From assembly GCF_001673405.1 (NCBI RefSeq), contig NZ_LZLV01000044.1:49288-113287 (forward strand): 64,000 nt of DNA, read 5' to 3'. Source of the DNA: Mycobacterium sp. 1245111.1. Lineage in GTDB: Bacteria; Actinomycetota; Actinomycetes; Mycobacteriales; Mycobacteriaceae. Position 1 is the stretch's first letter. Every line of letters begins with the position of its first letter. This document shows positions 8,260-16,947 of this stretch, piece by piece. The notes beneath the pieces were generated by a model. That model was given only the letters and a program-made list of their open reading frames with translations. It had not been told where the DNA came from and made no database searches. The position numbers and the translations under genes were made by a program.

Positions 8260-9384
8260 TCAGCGGACAGCGGTGTAAGAGACAGATCTCGTTCGCGATT
8301 GCCGGCTCACGACTGCTGGACCTGCCAAGGGATAGCCAAGCACGCCAGGCGCCGCGTCTACAACCGCGGGTACGGAGTTGACCGCAGCCAGCGCTGTCAC
8401 CGCGACACCCGGATTGACCCGATCCGAGGGCGATTGCTCGAAGTACAACTCCACACACATGCTGGGCCGTCCCTGAACTCGGATAACCATGCCACCTTGG
8501 TCTTGCCGCGAGGGCCTCGGCCACCGCTCCGGCCAGGGTGTGGAACTTACCGTCGCGAAATACTGCACCGCGACCACTGGCCTACCACCGATGACGCCTG
8601 CGAGCTGCCAACGGTGCGCGCAAATCGTCCCTTTTGGAATCACACCGATTGCGGACTCCAGATCCGTTGGTGCTAGCAATGTTTCCCAATCCAGTTCAAC
8701 GCCGTCGAGTTCTAGTCCGAGGATGTCGGCGATGTAGCGCACCACCGTCTCCCAATCGTGGTTGACCTTGCCCGACGCGATTCGAGCGGGTACGTGCCCG
8801 TCCGGCTTTCCAAACCCCATGGATTCGTGCAGCACATCCCAGATGGGATAGGACTTGTCCAGGTCGATCGCGTATTCGTCCATCCGATAGGACTCGACGG
8901 TGCCGGCACCGGCCAGTAGGGAGGTAGGAATGTTAAGACTGACGAACCCCGGCTCGGCGCCGGTGGCATAGAACGTCGAATTCCCTTTCGCCGCTGCGGC
9001 TTCGACGGCTGCGCGCCACTGCGGGGGCGCCGCTGGCGGGTAGACCATCGGGATCGTCGAGATCGTCACGACGTTGATACCCGCCTCGAGGTAGGTGACT
9101 ATGTCTGCGATTGCGTCGTTCTCGCGCCGTACGGCGGTGGCACAGTAGGTGACACAGTCCGGCGTGAGAGCCAGCACCGCGTCGAGATTGTCGGTTGCCG
9201 ATATACCGACATCCGCTCCGCCGCACAGGCGACCCGCGTCGACTCCGGCCTTTTCGGGCGTGGACACTTTGACTCCGACGAGTTCCAGTGCCGGATCATC
9301 GATGATTGCGCGGAGTGCCTCCTTCCCGGTCAGTCCCGTACCTACGTGAACAACGCGATACTTTCTGGATTTTTCAGTCGCCAT
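8260..9384 (-). CDS. DHDPR-fold NAD(P)-dependent dehydrogenase
   Basis: 374 residues. The N-terminal Rossmann motif VVHVGTGLTGKEALRAI is followed by LELVGVKVSTPEKAGVDAG, a pattern of the dihydrodipicolinate reductase N-terminal family that also includes 2,4-diaminopentanoate dehydrogenase. Lysine biosynthesis DapB is shorter and different, so this is a catabolic relative of unknown substrate. AGGAG precedes the ATG at 9384. It follows the P450 gene by 3 bases, so the two are co-transcribed, probably from the promoter with the perfect operator at 10769. A paralogue is at 42421. Confidence 0.8.
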   Translation of the reverse strand: MATEKSRKYRVVHVGTGLTGKEALRAIIDDPALELVGVKVSTPEKAGVDAGRLCGGADVGISATDNLDAVLALTPDCVTYCATAVRRENDAIADIVTYLEAGINVVTISTIPMVYPPAAPPQWRAAVEAAAAKGNSTFYATGAEPGFVSLNIPTSLLAGAGTVESYRMDEYAIDLDKSYPIWDVLHESMGFGKPDGHVPARIASGKVNHDWETVVRYIADILGLELDGVELDWETLLAPTDLESAIGVIPKGTICAHRWQLAGVIGGRPVVAVQYFATVSSTPWPERWPRPSRQDQGGMVIRVQGRPSMCVELYFEQSPSDRVNPGVAVTALAAVNSVPAVVDAAPGVLGYPLAGPAVVSRQSRTRSVSYTAVR

Positions 9385-9387
9385 CGT

Positions 9388-10656
9388 TCAATCTCCTATA
9401 TGCGTTTTCTCAAGAGCGCCGGACCGCGGTCGCTGCGCCACCGAACGCACCGGTACGCGTCCCCAGCCGAACACATTCGGCATCTTGACCCGTTGCAGGC
9501 CCGCGACGTCTACTTCGAACTCGGGGATCAAGTCCAACAGGGCATCGATGGCAATGCGTCCCTCCATACGCGCCAGTGCCGCGCCGAGACAGCTGTGTAT
9601 TCCGTAGCCGAATCCGAGGTTGTGGCCGGAGTGCCGACGATTGATGTCGAAGCGATCTGCATCGACGAACGCACGCTCATCCCTGGTGGCCGAACCATTG
9701 ATGAGCATCACCGGCTTGTGCTTGGGTATCACCGCGCCGTGAAGCTCGACATCGACGTTGCTCCAACGGATGTCGTATTGCGATGGCCCCTCGTAACGCA
9801 GCAGCTCTTCGAACGCGGCGGGGATGAGGCTTCGGTCTCGCCTCAGTGCCTGCCATTGGTCCTGGTGTCGCGCAAACACCACAGCGGCGCTGGCGACCAG
9901 CTTGGTCACCGTCTCGGCGCCCGCACCGCCGAGCAACGACGCAAAGGCCGAAATCTCCACGTCGTCGAGGCAGGTCATCGTGCCGTCATCGCGTTCGACC
10001 TCAACCTGGGTGAGCCGCGAAATCATGTCGTCTTGCGGGTTGGCGCGCTTCTCGACGACAAGGTCGTAGTAATTCCTCCACATGGTCACCGCCGCCTCGC
10101 GGCCGTGCGGCGTCGTGCTGACGTTTCCCGGCTCGCGTTCCAGCATTGTGTCGAGCCAGCGCCGGATCTGCTGGCGACCGTCCGGCGGCACCCCCAACAT
10201 CGTGGTGATGATCTCGACGGGGAACAGCGCCGAGAAGTCCTCGACCATGTCGAATGACGTCACATCGATGTTTTGCGCGATTGTGTCGATCACCTTCCTG
10301 ATCATCGGCTCGAGCTTGGCGATTGCACGCGGGGTAAATACCTTGTTCACCAGCGACCGCATTCTGGTGTGCTGCGGAGGGTCCATCATGATGATCGCCC
10401 CTTGCGGGATCACCGCGTCAGGATCGACGAAATGATCGAGCGTCACACCCTTCGTCGAGGAATACGTTTCGTGATCACGCATTGCGCTCGCGACATCCGC
10501 ATAGCGGGAAAGCGCCCAGAAGTCGTACTGCGTGCTGTGATAGACGGGCGCCCGATCGCGTAGTTGGCGGTAAGTCTCGAATGGATCGTTGAAGAATTCA
10601 TCCGAGAAGGGATCGAAGTGAACGGATCCCGGAGACGTGCCGGATCGATCGTTCAT
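9388..10656 (-). CDS. Cytochrome P450
   Basis: 422 residues. The I-helix oxygen motif is GGAGAET, the K-helix ExxR is in AAFEELLRYEGP, and the heme loop GFGYGIHSCLGAALARMEG places the thiolate ligand at Cys356. It is a soluble bacterial class I type that needs a separate ferredoxin and reductase, none of which is coded nearby. The start at 10656 gives a normal length; an in-frame ATG ten codons upstream is possible. Its own promoter gap has the perfect 18-bp operator at 10769, 113 bases upstream. It probably hydroxylates the substrate or an early intermediate. Confidence 0.92.
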   Translation of the reverse strand: MNDRSGTSPGSVHFDPFSDEFFNDPFETYRQLRDRAPVYHSTQYDFWALSRYADVASAMRDHETYSSTKGVTLDHFVDPDAVIPQGAIIMMDPPQHTRMRSLVNKVFTPRAIAKLEPMIRKVIDTIAQNIDVTSFDMVEDFSALFPVEIITTMLGVPPDGRQQIRRWLDTMLEREPGNVSTTPHGREAAVTMWRNYYDLVVEKRANPQDDMISRLTQVEVERDDGTMTCLDDVEISAFASLLGGAGAETVTKLVASAAVVFARHQDQWQALRRDRSLIPAAFEELLRYEGPSQYDIRWSNVDVELHGAVIPKHKPVMLINGSATRDERAFVDADRFDINRRHSGHNLGFGYGIHSCLGAALARMEGRIAIDALLDLIPEFEVDVAGLQRVKMPNVFGWGRVPVRSVAQRPRSGALEKTHIGD

Positions 10657-10768
10657 TGCTTCTCTTCGCCTTTCGATGTGCGCCATGTGATGTTGCGTCA
10701 TGTGGCCGGTGAGTTCGGCGGTCCTGGTCTCTCCATGTCCTCTCGGCGTAAATTCTTCTTCGCAATAT

Positions 10769-10786
10769 TGAGAATCTACCTTCTCA
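10769..10786. promoter_or_regulatory. Perfect TGAGAA-N6-TTCTCA operator
   Basis: TGAGAA-TCTACC-TTCTCA has perfect 6-base arms. It lies in the 167-base gap between the NTF2-like gene (ends 10824) and the P450 gene (starts 10656), so the P450-DHDPR pair has its own controlled promoter. On the leftward strand it reads TGAGAAGGTAGATTCTCA, sharing even the GGTA of the spacer with the copy at 42372. Confidence 0.75.
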
Positions 10787-10823
10787 GATGATCGTACGGG
10801 CTGGCCTCGCCTTGGCTGGAGCG

Positions 10824-11375
10824 CTATGCCTCCACGCCGCCCTCCTTTAGGAAGTTGATGGTGTACTCTTGGCCGGTCAGCCCGTCGGGCTCGAGCCCGA
10901 TCAGCGCCAGCAACGACTTCCACTCGGCCGAGTCGACAAACCAATCCCAGCGCGTGATGCGCCCGTTCTCGTCGGTCCAGATATAGTCCCATTCCCTCAG
11001 TTCCAGCCGCGTCCCGTCCTGAAGTGTGCCCGCATAGGTGTCGCAGGAGGAGAAGCCCCAATCCCCGGCCACACATTCGAATGGGCTGATTAGTTGGTAG
11101 TCCGGCATGTGCTTCCACCACATGCGCCATTCCGGAGTGAGAATATCGCCGTCCGGCGCGTACTTGGCGATGGCCGCCGCGACCTCGTCGGAGAGCATAT
11201 CGGCGGCCGACTGCGGGACACCGTCGTTGAACAGTGGACTCATCATCACCGAATCGGGTGCCCAGACGAACTCGTCGCCGAATGTGACGTGGCGGTTGCG
11301 TTCAATCGGTTTCGCGTAGCCCTCCCACTTGGCGAAGGCAATCCTTTCGTGTAGCTCCACGCGGTTCCGGGGCAT
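10824..11375 (-). CDS. NTF2-like / SnoaL-type protein
   Basis: 183 residues. The N-terminal LHERIAFAKWEGYAKPIERN and the tryptophan-rich second half (RMWWKHMPDY, LREWDYIWTDENGRITRWDWF) fit an NTF2-like barrel in which the last strands are read as EN-GRI-TRWD, common in SnoaL-like proteins. It ends the leftward run that starts with the zinc alcohol dehydrogenase at 14635 and follows the LLM oxidoreductase gene by 15 bases. It may be an isomerase, dehydratase or cyclase, but no catalytic residue can be named. Confidence 0.75.
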   Translation of the reverse strand: MPRNRVELHERIAFAKWEGYAKPIERNRHVTFGDEFVWAPDSVMMSPLFNDGVPQSAADMLSDEVAAAIAKYAPDGDILTPEWRMWWKHMPDYQLISPFECVAGDWGFSSCDTYAGTLQDGTRLELREWDYIWTDENGRITRWDWFVDSAEWKSLLALIGLEPDGLTGQEYTINFLKEGGVEA

Positions 11376-11390
11376 CTCATGTCCTTTCGG

Positions 11391-12344
11391 CTAATACAGC
11401 TCGGCGAACCTCTTTAAATAGGGCCATGCGATCGCGGGCGGTATCCCGCCGCATAACGGCGAGACGTTGAACACCTCACCCGCTGCGACGCGCTTGCGCG
11501 CTTCGTCGACCGAGAGGATCACGTGTGACGACGTATTGCGGAGCTCGTCGATGGTCGTGGCAGTGGTGATGTTGGCAGACACGGCGTTGTCGGGGTTCCA
11601 CTCCGAGTAGGCCGTCGCATCGTGCAGGAGGTACTTGCCGATCTCGTCCCACGCGGCGTCGACGTCGTCGGCGACGAAGCAGTTGGTCGTGGCGTCACGC
11701 TCGGGGATAAGCACGAGGCCGGGCTCAAACCCGTTGTCGCGGCACGCCTTTTCGTAGGCTTCCCGCATTCCGGGCACTCCGCCGTTGGCCAGCAACCCAA
11801 GACCGTTGCGTCCGGCGCGCCGGGCGGCCGCCAGGCTGGCACCGCCCCAGCTCATCATGGGCCCTTCCGGCGTGCGCGGTCGCGGGGTGACCTTCATTCG
11901 CCTGCCGTCATGTTCGATCTCTTCGCCGGCGAGGAGGCGGCGTAGTAAGCCGAGTTTCTCGTCCGCCAGCCTGCCGCGGTCGGACATGGAGAGTCCGAAG
12001 TGATCGTATTCCTCAGCGCGATAACCGATTCCGAATACATAGGTGGCTCTGCCCGCGCTGATGTGATCCAGCACGGCGATGTCCTCGGCTAGCCGTGCCG
12101 GATCGTAGAAGGGCAGCAGAATCGTCAGGGTCAGCATCAGCTGCTTCGTGCGAGCGGCGATGGCCGCGCCGAGCAGCAACGGCGACGGCAGATACCCGTC
12201 GTCTGCGCAGTGGTGTTCACATAGTACGACGGCGATACAGCCGTGCTGCTCGGCCCATGCCGACATCTCACTGGCCGCGCTGTACAACTCGCTGGCGGGC
12301 GCCCCGATGGAGGGCGCTCGCATGTCGAACCGAAGGGTGAACAT
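11391..12344 (-). CDS. LLM-class flavin-dependent oxidoreductase
   Basis: 317 residues. Barrel landmarks include VLCEHHCADDGYLPSPL near residue 40, SAGRATYVFGIGYRAEEYDHFG (the G-x-GYRxEE/D signature), and GPMMSWGGASLAAARRAGR. The EHH in place of the usual DH is typical of a bacterial luciferase-like subgroup. It uses reduced F420 or FMNH2, from residues seen only at family level. It sits 8 bases after the SDR stop in the Adh-NTF2-SDR-LLM-NTF2 operon. Confidence 0.85.
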   Translation of the reverse strand: MFTLRFDMRAPSIGAPASELYSAASEMSAWAEQHGCIAVVLCEHHCADDGYLPSPLLLGAAIAARTKQLMLTLTILLPFYDPARLAEDIAVLDHISAGRATYVFGIGYRAEEYDHFGLSMSDRGRLADEKLGLLRRLLAGEEIEHDGRRMKVTPRPRTPEGPMMSWGGASLAAARRAGRNGLGLLANGGVPGMREAYEKACRDNGFEPGLVLIPERDATTNCFVADDVDAAWDEIGKYLLHDATAYSEWNPDNAVSANITTATTIDELRNTSSHVILSVDEARKRVAAGEVFNVSPLCGGIPPAIAWPYLKRFAELY

Positions 12345-12352
12345 AGGGCTGT

Positions 12353-13186
12353 CTAACCGCGCTGCCGCGCGTCGGAACCCATGACATCGGCACTTGCCTG
12401 CATGATCAGACGAACCACTTCGTTGCGTGTCATGGACTTGAAGAGTTCAGACGCCATGCGGACGTCATCGCCCGTGGCGATCGTCGGTCCGTTGCCAAGA
12501 TTGGCGAACGCCTCATCCACCACGCTGGCCGCGGTCACTGCACCAGGGGGAATCTCGTCGACAGATGTGAGCCGGCCGCGCTCGAACTCCAGTTGCCGCA
12601 GAGCGGGCGTGTCGGTCATGCCAAGGACCAGACCCAGGACGTCGACGCCCTTGTCGTGCAACTCCGCCCACAGCCCCTCGGTGAAAACCATGTCGAAGGC
12701 CTTGGTTCCACCGTATGCCACCATGTTTCGTCCACCGGCCAGCGCGGCCCCCGAAGTAAAGTTCACGATGCCGCCTCGTCCTCGCTCCACCATGAGGCCG
12801 GCGAAGTGGTGACACAGCCGCATCAGCACCAGACAGTTGCGTTGCAACAGCGCTTCGGCTGCCGATACCGGATTGGCAAGAAATGGTTGGTAATTCGGAT
12901 CCCCCCCGGCGCAGTACACCAGCATGCCGATCTCGAGGTCTGCGGTGGCGTCGATAATGGACTGCGCAGCGTCGGCCTCAATGAGATCGACGGCGAGCGT
13001 TCGAGTTTCGACACCGGTGCGCGAGTGAATCGCCTCAGCCACCGTGTCGAGAAGGTGTTGGCGACGAGCGACGAGCGCAACGTTCACTCCTTCCTGCGCC
13101 AACCGCTCGGCGAAGAGCGTGCCGCATCCGTCGGACGCGCCGACGATCAGCGCCCACGGCCCGTATTTCCGGGCGATGTCACCCAT
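12353..13186 (-). CDS. Short-chain dehydrogenase/reductase
   Basis: 277 residues from ATG at 13186. The cofactor motif reads ALIVGASDGCGTLFAERLA, with Ser/Asp/Cys in the glycine loop, VYCAGG replaces NNAG, and the catalytic tetrad is visible as NFTSGAALAGGRN then YGGTK. The overall pattern resembles 3-oxoacyl-ACP reductase-like or HSD12-like SDRs. The start overlaps the NTF2 gene stop by 8 bases; an upstream extension was rejected because it runs far into that gene. It likely interconverts a ketone and an alcohol in the same pathway. Confidence 0.85.
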   Translation of the reverse strand: MGDIARKYGPWALIVGASDGCGTLFAERLAQEGVNVALVARRQHLLDTVAEAIHSRTGVETRTLAVDLIEADAAQSIIDATADLEIGMLVYCAGGDPNYQPFLANPVSAAEALLQRNCLVLMRLCHHFAGLMVERGRGGIVNFTSGAALAGGRNMVAYGGTKAFDMVFTEGLWAELHDKGVDVLGLVLGMTDTPALRQLEFERGRLTSVDEIPPGAVTAASVVDEAFANLGNGPTIATGDDVRMASELFKSMTRNEVVRLIMQASADVMGSDARQRG

Positions 13187-13586
13187 GGGCGGCCGCCACT
13201 CCGGCGAGCCGCACCGAGGTGTAGGTACGACGGTCGATCCGCCAACCATCTGCGGTGCGCACGGCGTGGTCGTCGTAGTAGCCGACGGGATTCGCACCCG
13301 AGCCATCCTCCATCAGGATGAGAGCGTCGACGTAGGTGCGGATCGTCGCGGTGTCGCCGTCGATTGCTATGGCCTGGTTGGTCATTCGATGGATCGTGTG
13401 CGCCGCGCCGACGTGGGCTGCCTCCATAAACGCTGCGATCTCTGAGCCACCGGTCCACTGGCCGACCACGCCGTAGTCGATATGGGCATCTTCGGTGAAG
13501 ACCGCCGTGAGAAGCGAGTACTGCTGGCTATCGATTGCCGTCGCGTATCGGACCGTGAGGTCGAAAAGGTCGTCGTGGTCGGACAT
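13179..13586 (-). CDS. NTF2-like / SnoaL-type protein
   Basis: 135 residues, the usual length for a single SnoaL_4 domain. Landmarks are YATAIDSQQYSLLTAVFTEDAHIDYG (residues 14-39), HTIHRMTNQAIAIDGDTA and GWRIDRRTY at the end. It overlaps the alcohol dehydrogenase stop by one base (TGATG) and the SDR start by 8 bases, showing tight translational coupling. The conserved His and Asp of hydratase-like members are present at family level, but the reaction is unknown. Confidence 0.8.
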   Translation of the reverse strand: MSDHDDLFDLTVRYATAIDSQQYSLLTAVFTEDAHIDYGVVGQWTGGSEIAAFMEAAHVGAAHTIHRMTNQAIAIDGDTATIRTYVDALILMEDGSGANPVGYYDDHAVRTADGWRIDRRTYTSVRLAGVAAAHG

Positions 13587-14635
13587 CAGCGGTCGCCGTT
13601 CGGGTGGATCACGACGCGCGGCGGTCCTTCGGACCGCCGCACCGCCTCGAGCGCTGCGGGCACCTCGTCGAGACCGATGATGTTGCCGACGCTTGGCAGT
13701 GGGTTCAGCTTCCCCTCGACGACCGCATCCAGAACGCCATACCAGTCCTGCGGTAGCGGCCCTCCACCGAACTGCAGAGTGAGGCCGTTTCGAGTGGCTG
13801 CGGTGATGTCGACGGTGTCGCCGGTGTACCAGCCGCCCGCGCAGTAGATGCGCGACGAGAACTCAGCCTCCGCGACAATCTTGTCGATGAGACCCGCAGC
13901 ACCAACGCATTCGAACACCACCGCGGAGCCGGCGAGGCGGCGTTCGGCACGAACCGTGCGGAAGGCCTCGAACACCGACTGCTGTGCTGGGTCGACCAAA
14001 ACGTGCGCGCCGAAACCGGATTGGGCCAGTTCGCGACGATCGGCGCTGAAGTCGGAGACGATGATGGGATCAATCCCGCGTGCGCTGAGCGCAGCGACCG
14101 CGGACAGTCCGATGGCACCGGCGCCGAGAACGATCGGGATTTCGCCGGGCTGCAAGTTCGAGGCGCGGACATAAAACTCGCCGACCGCGAAGGCGTCGAC
14201 CACCGCGACTGCATCGCTTGACACCGAACCCCCTACCACCCTCGCCGTCGCCTCGGGTACGACGAGCAATTCACCAAAGCTGCCCTGCGCCTCGGGATGC
14301 TGTCCGATGATGCGCAAGCCCCCGGCGCCGCCGTCCACCAACCGAATCGGCATCGATGTCACCCGGGCTCCGATGGGAAAGGCGTCGCTGCATCCAGGGC
14401 CGTGGCCGATCACTTCACCCACGAACTCGTGACCCATGACGATGTCGCGGTCGGGGTCGTAGAGCGATCGGCCCGTCGGATCGTCGATCGCCAACTCCGG
14501 ATGGTCCATGTAGTGCACATCGGACGCGCAGATCGCGGTGCTAAGGGTCTTGAGTAGCAAATCGCCCTGCCCGGGAACGGGATCGGCAGTCTCGCGAACC
14601 GTAAGCTCACCGCCTCGCAGCACCACGGCACGCAC
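13586..14635 (-). CDS. Zinc-type alcohol dehydrogenase (MDR family)
   Basis: 349 residues. The catalytic zinc site is visible as Cys36 (STAICASDVHYM) and GHE at 68-70; the Rossmann motif is GAGAIGLSAVAAL at about 168-180. The four-cysteine lobe that binds structural zinc is missing, so this belongs to the one-zinc branch of medium-chain dehydrogenases. It probably oxidises an alcohol intermediate with NAD(P). It is the first gene of the leftward operon down to 10824, with AT-rich inverted repeats 27-55 bases upstream shared with the divergent IclR gene. Confidence 0.88.
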   Translation of the reverse strand: MRAVVLRGGELTVRETADPVPGQGDLLLKTLSTAICASDVHYMDHPELAIDDPTGRSLYDPDRDIVMGHEFVGEVIGHGPGCSDAFPIGARVTSMPIRLVDGGAGGLRIIGQHPEAQGSFGELLVVPEATARVVGGSVSSDAVAVVDAFAVGEFYVRASNLQPGEIPIVLGAGAIGLSAVAALSARGIDPIIVSDFSADRRELAQSGFGAHVLVDPAQQSVFEAFRTVRAERRLAGSAVVFECVGAAGLIDKIVAEAEFSSRIYCAGGWYTGDTVDITAATRNGLTLQFGGGPLPQDWYGVLDAVVEGKLNPLPSVGNIIGLDEVPAALEAVRRSEGPPRVVIHPNGDR

Positions 14636-14661
14636 TGGCTGTCACATCCTCGTGGAATAAT

Positions 14662-14690
14662 CTCTACTATTAGAGAATAATTCGTCTAAT
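14662..14690. promoter_or_regulatory. Overlapping inverted repeats in adh/iclR divergent promoter
   Basis: TCTCTA-CTAT-TAGAGA (14662-14677) is a perfect 6+4+6 palindrome. It overlaps TTAGA-N10-TCTAA (14671-14690), and within that AGAGAA-TAATTC-GTCTAA (14673-14690) fits the window-wide motif at 9 of 12 positions. The block is much more AT-rich than its surroundings and lies between the zinc Adh (start 14635) and IclR (start 14731), so it probably holds both promoters and the IclR binding site. Confidence 0.5.
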
Positions 14691-14730
14691 TACTGAGTCG
14701 ACCGTAGAATGCGGTGCGAGGGGAGTCAAG

Positions 14731-15606
14731 ATGCGCGGAGCCACTTCAGCACCGGCCGAGCGTGTCCTCGATGTCGTTGAGCTGCTCAGCAGGCCGGAAA
14801 GTGGCGGGCACCGCTTTTCCGACGTCGTTCGCGAACTCGGCCTCTCTCAGGCGACGGCGCACTCCATACTCAAGACCCTGTGCGACCGCGGTTGGGCAAC
14901 CCGGGATCCCATCTCCAAGAAGTTCGACCTTGGCCCCGCGGTGGCGCTCGTCGCGGACAGGTTGGAAGCCGCGCGCCCACTTCTGGCTGTCGCCCGCGAA
15001 GCCATCCGCCGTCTCGCTGATGCAACCGGTGCGCCCGCCTCGGTAGTCGAGCGCACGGCAGACGAATTGGTGATCACCGCGTTCGAGACTCCCGACGGGT
15101 CTACCCAACCGGTCGCTTCCCTCGAGCGAATTCCATATGCGCCGCCGTTCGGGATCGCCTGCGCCGCTTGGGATATCCCACGCGAACAAAAATCCTGGAT
15201 TCTGCGCGGAACCGCCGGAGACCCGTCGCTGGCGGAGCGCCTTCACACAATGTTGGCTCAGACGCGAGACCGCGGGTACGACGTCGATTGGATGACTCCC
15301 GCGCTGGCGCAGGCGGCTCACGCGATCGAAACGTTGTCCAACGAGACAGTGCCCCAGAATCTGCGTTCCGTCGTTGACCAACTGCGCATCGAATTCATAT
15401 CGGCAAACCTGCTATCCGGCGACAGCGCGCGCGACGCGCTCCCGGTTGCCACCATCTCCGCGCCTGTCTTGGACGAGAGAGGCCATGTGCGACTCATTCT
15501 CGGTATCCATCCGCTACGCGTTATGACGACGGGCGAAATCCATGCTGCCGCACAGCCGCTGCTGCGCGAGATCGACCGAGTGGGAGGGCTTAGCCCACGC
15601 AATTGA
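14731..15606 (+). CDS. IclR-family transcriptional regulator
   Basis: 291 residues. The N-terminal winged helix is at about residues 8-70 (VLDVVELL, FSDVVRELGLSQATAHSIL as the HTH, WATRDPISKKFDLG as the wing). The rest is the IclR effector domain, with LAVAREAIRRLADATGAPASVV and a C-terminal SAPVLDERGHVRLILGI strand. IclR proteins bind a small aromatic or aliphatic acid and repress or activate neighbouring catabolic genes. It is divergent from the Adh operon and is one of two candidates for controlling the TGAGAA regulon. Confidence 0.9.
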   Translation: MRGATSAPAERVLDVVELLSRPESGGHRFSDVVRELGLSQATAHSILKTLCDRGWATRDPISKKFDLGPAVALVADRLEAARPLLAVAREAIRRLADATGAPASVVERTADELVITAFETPDGSTQPVASLERIPYAPPFGIACAAWDIPREQKSWILRGTAGDPSLAERLHTMLAQTRDRGYDVDWMTPALAQAAHAIETLSNETVPQNLRSVVDQLRIEFISANLLSGDSARDALPVATISAPVLDERGHVRLILGIHPLRVMTTGEIHAAAQPLLREIDRVGGLSPRN

Positions 15607-15615
15607 GAATGATGC

Positions 15616-16794
15616 CTAGAGGCCGATGAGTTCTTTGAGGTTGCTGCCCATCACCTTCGCCGTCGTGGCGTCCGGAAGGTTCTCGAGTTCCTTCACAAAA
15701 TCCGCGGGCTCGGCGAGTCCCTCGGGGTGCGGGAAGTCCGACCCGAACATCACCCGGTCCGCACCCAAAGTGTCGATGAGGTGCGACATGTCCTCCTCGT
15801 GGAACGGGTTGACCCACACGTGCCGGCGGAAGACGTCACACGGATGCTCGGTGAAATCCTGCGGCTTTTTCCGGTAGACGCGATCGAAGACATCCATCAG
15901 CCGATTCGCCCACGAGCCACCGTTTTCGACGACACCGATGCGTAGCCCGGGGAACCGCTCGAACACGCCGTGGGCGATGAACGCCGCAAGCGTGTCGAAG
16001 ATGTGACGGCTCTCCTCGTAGATAAACCCGCGAAACTTCGTCAACTGGAAGCCCTGGAACTCGTCTCCTCCCTCCCAGTCCGACAGATAGCGGTCGTAGC
16101 CGGCATCGGAGTTGTGCATCTGCACCGAGATGCCCGACGACTCGACCAGCCGCCAGAAGTCGTCGAATTCGGGCAGTGCGGGGGACCGCGACGTGCCGTC
16201 CTCCCGCGGTACGGGTGCCGGCCGGATCAAGACGGTCTTCGCCCCGTTCTCCAAGCACCACTCGAGTTCAGCGACTCCCTTCGCGGGATCGTTCAGTGAG
16301 ATCGCTGGGACCGCAAAGATCCGGTTCTGGTAGTTGAACGTCCAGTCGTCCAGTAGCCAGCGGTTGAATGCGTGGGTCACTGCGTGGGTCAACTCGGTGT
16401 CGGACTTCGTGCGCTCCTCGAGCATGCCCGCCGTGGTCGGGAACATCACCGCACCGTCGACGCCCTGCCGATCCATCAACGCCAGGCGCAGGTCGGGACG
16501 CCGGAATTCGTCCGGGCAGCGGATGGGCTCGGCGAGTTCGCGAAGTGTCTTGCCCTCAGGGTTGATCCCTCGGTAGTAGTCGGCCCAGGCGCCGGGCGTG
16601 GGGATCACCTCGTAGGTCGGGTTCGGGATGGTCTCGGTGATCACGCCAAGGATTTGCAGCTTCTTGCGCCCGTTGACGTCGACGAACTTCAGTGCTTCGG
16701 AATACTTCTCCGGCAGGTATCGGGTGTAGGCGTCGATCGTTTCGTACATGTGGTTGTCGGCGTCCCAAACCTCGAAGGCGTTCGCCTCGCTCAT
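15616..16794 (-). CDS. Amidohydrolase family 2 (ACMSD-like) metal-dependent hydrolase/decarboxylase
   Basis: 392 residues. The first-strand motif is WDADNHMYET, ISVQMHNSD and VVENGGSWANR hold later barrel positions, and MFGSDFPHPEGLAEPADF gives the C-terminal aspartate. It shares the MYE/CYEP...YTRYLPEK opening and the HPEGLAEPADFVKxL ending with the enzyme at 3320, so the two are close paralogues. AAGGA precedes the ATG at 16794. It stands alone, with a near-perfect operator (16867) 73 bases upstream. Confidence 0.85.
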   Translation of the reverse strand: MSEANAFEVWDADNHMYETIDAYTRYLPEKYSEALKFVDVNGRKKLQILGVITETIPNPTYEVIPTPGAWADYYRGINPEGKTLRELAEPIRCPDEFRRPDLRLALMDRQGVDGAVMFPTTAGMLEERTKSDTELTHAVTHAFNRWLLDDWTFNYQNRIFAVPAISLNDPAKGVAELEWCLENGAKTVLIRPAPVPREDGTSRSPALPEFDDFWRLVESSGISVQMHNSDAGYDRYLSDWEGGDEFQGFQLTKFRGFIYEESRHIFDTLAAFIAHGVFERFPGLRIGVVENGGSWANRLMDVFDRVYRKKPQDFTEHPCDVFRRHVWVNPFHEEDMSHLIDTLGADRVMFGSDFPHPEGLAEPADFVKELENLPDATTAKVMGSNLKELIGL

Positions 16795-16866
16795 CGTTAA
16801 TTCCTTCCGAAAGCTGCCCGGGCTTCCCGCGCCGACCCGGCGGGTGACAACGTCGCTATCGCAAAG

Positions 16867-16884
16867 TGAGAGGGAGCGTTCTCA
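16867..16884. promoter_or_regulatory. TGAGAA-N6-TTCTCA-type operator (11 of 12)
   Basis: TGAGAG-GGAGCG-TTCTCA differs from the consensus at one arm position. It lies 73 bases upstream of the amidohydrolase start (16794) and downstream of the SDR stop (16948), so it most likely controls the amidohydrolase gene. Confidence 0.65.
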
Positions 16885-16947
16885 CGCTGAAAGTTACTGA
16901 GATTAGCGTCCGACCGCAAGTATGGTTCGGTCGCGTTTCGGCGGGCC

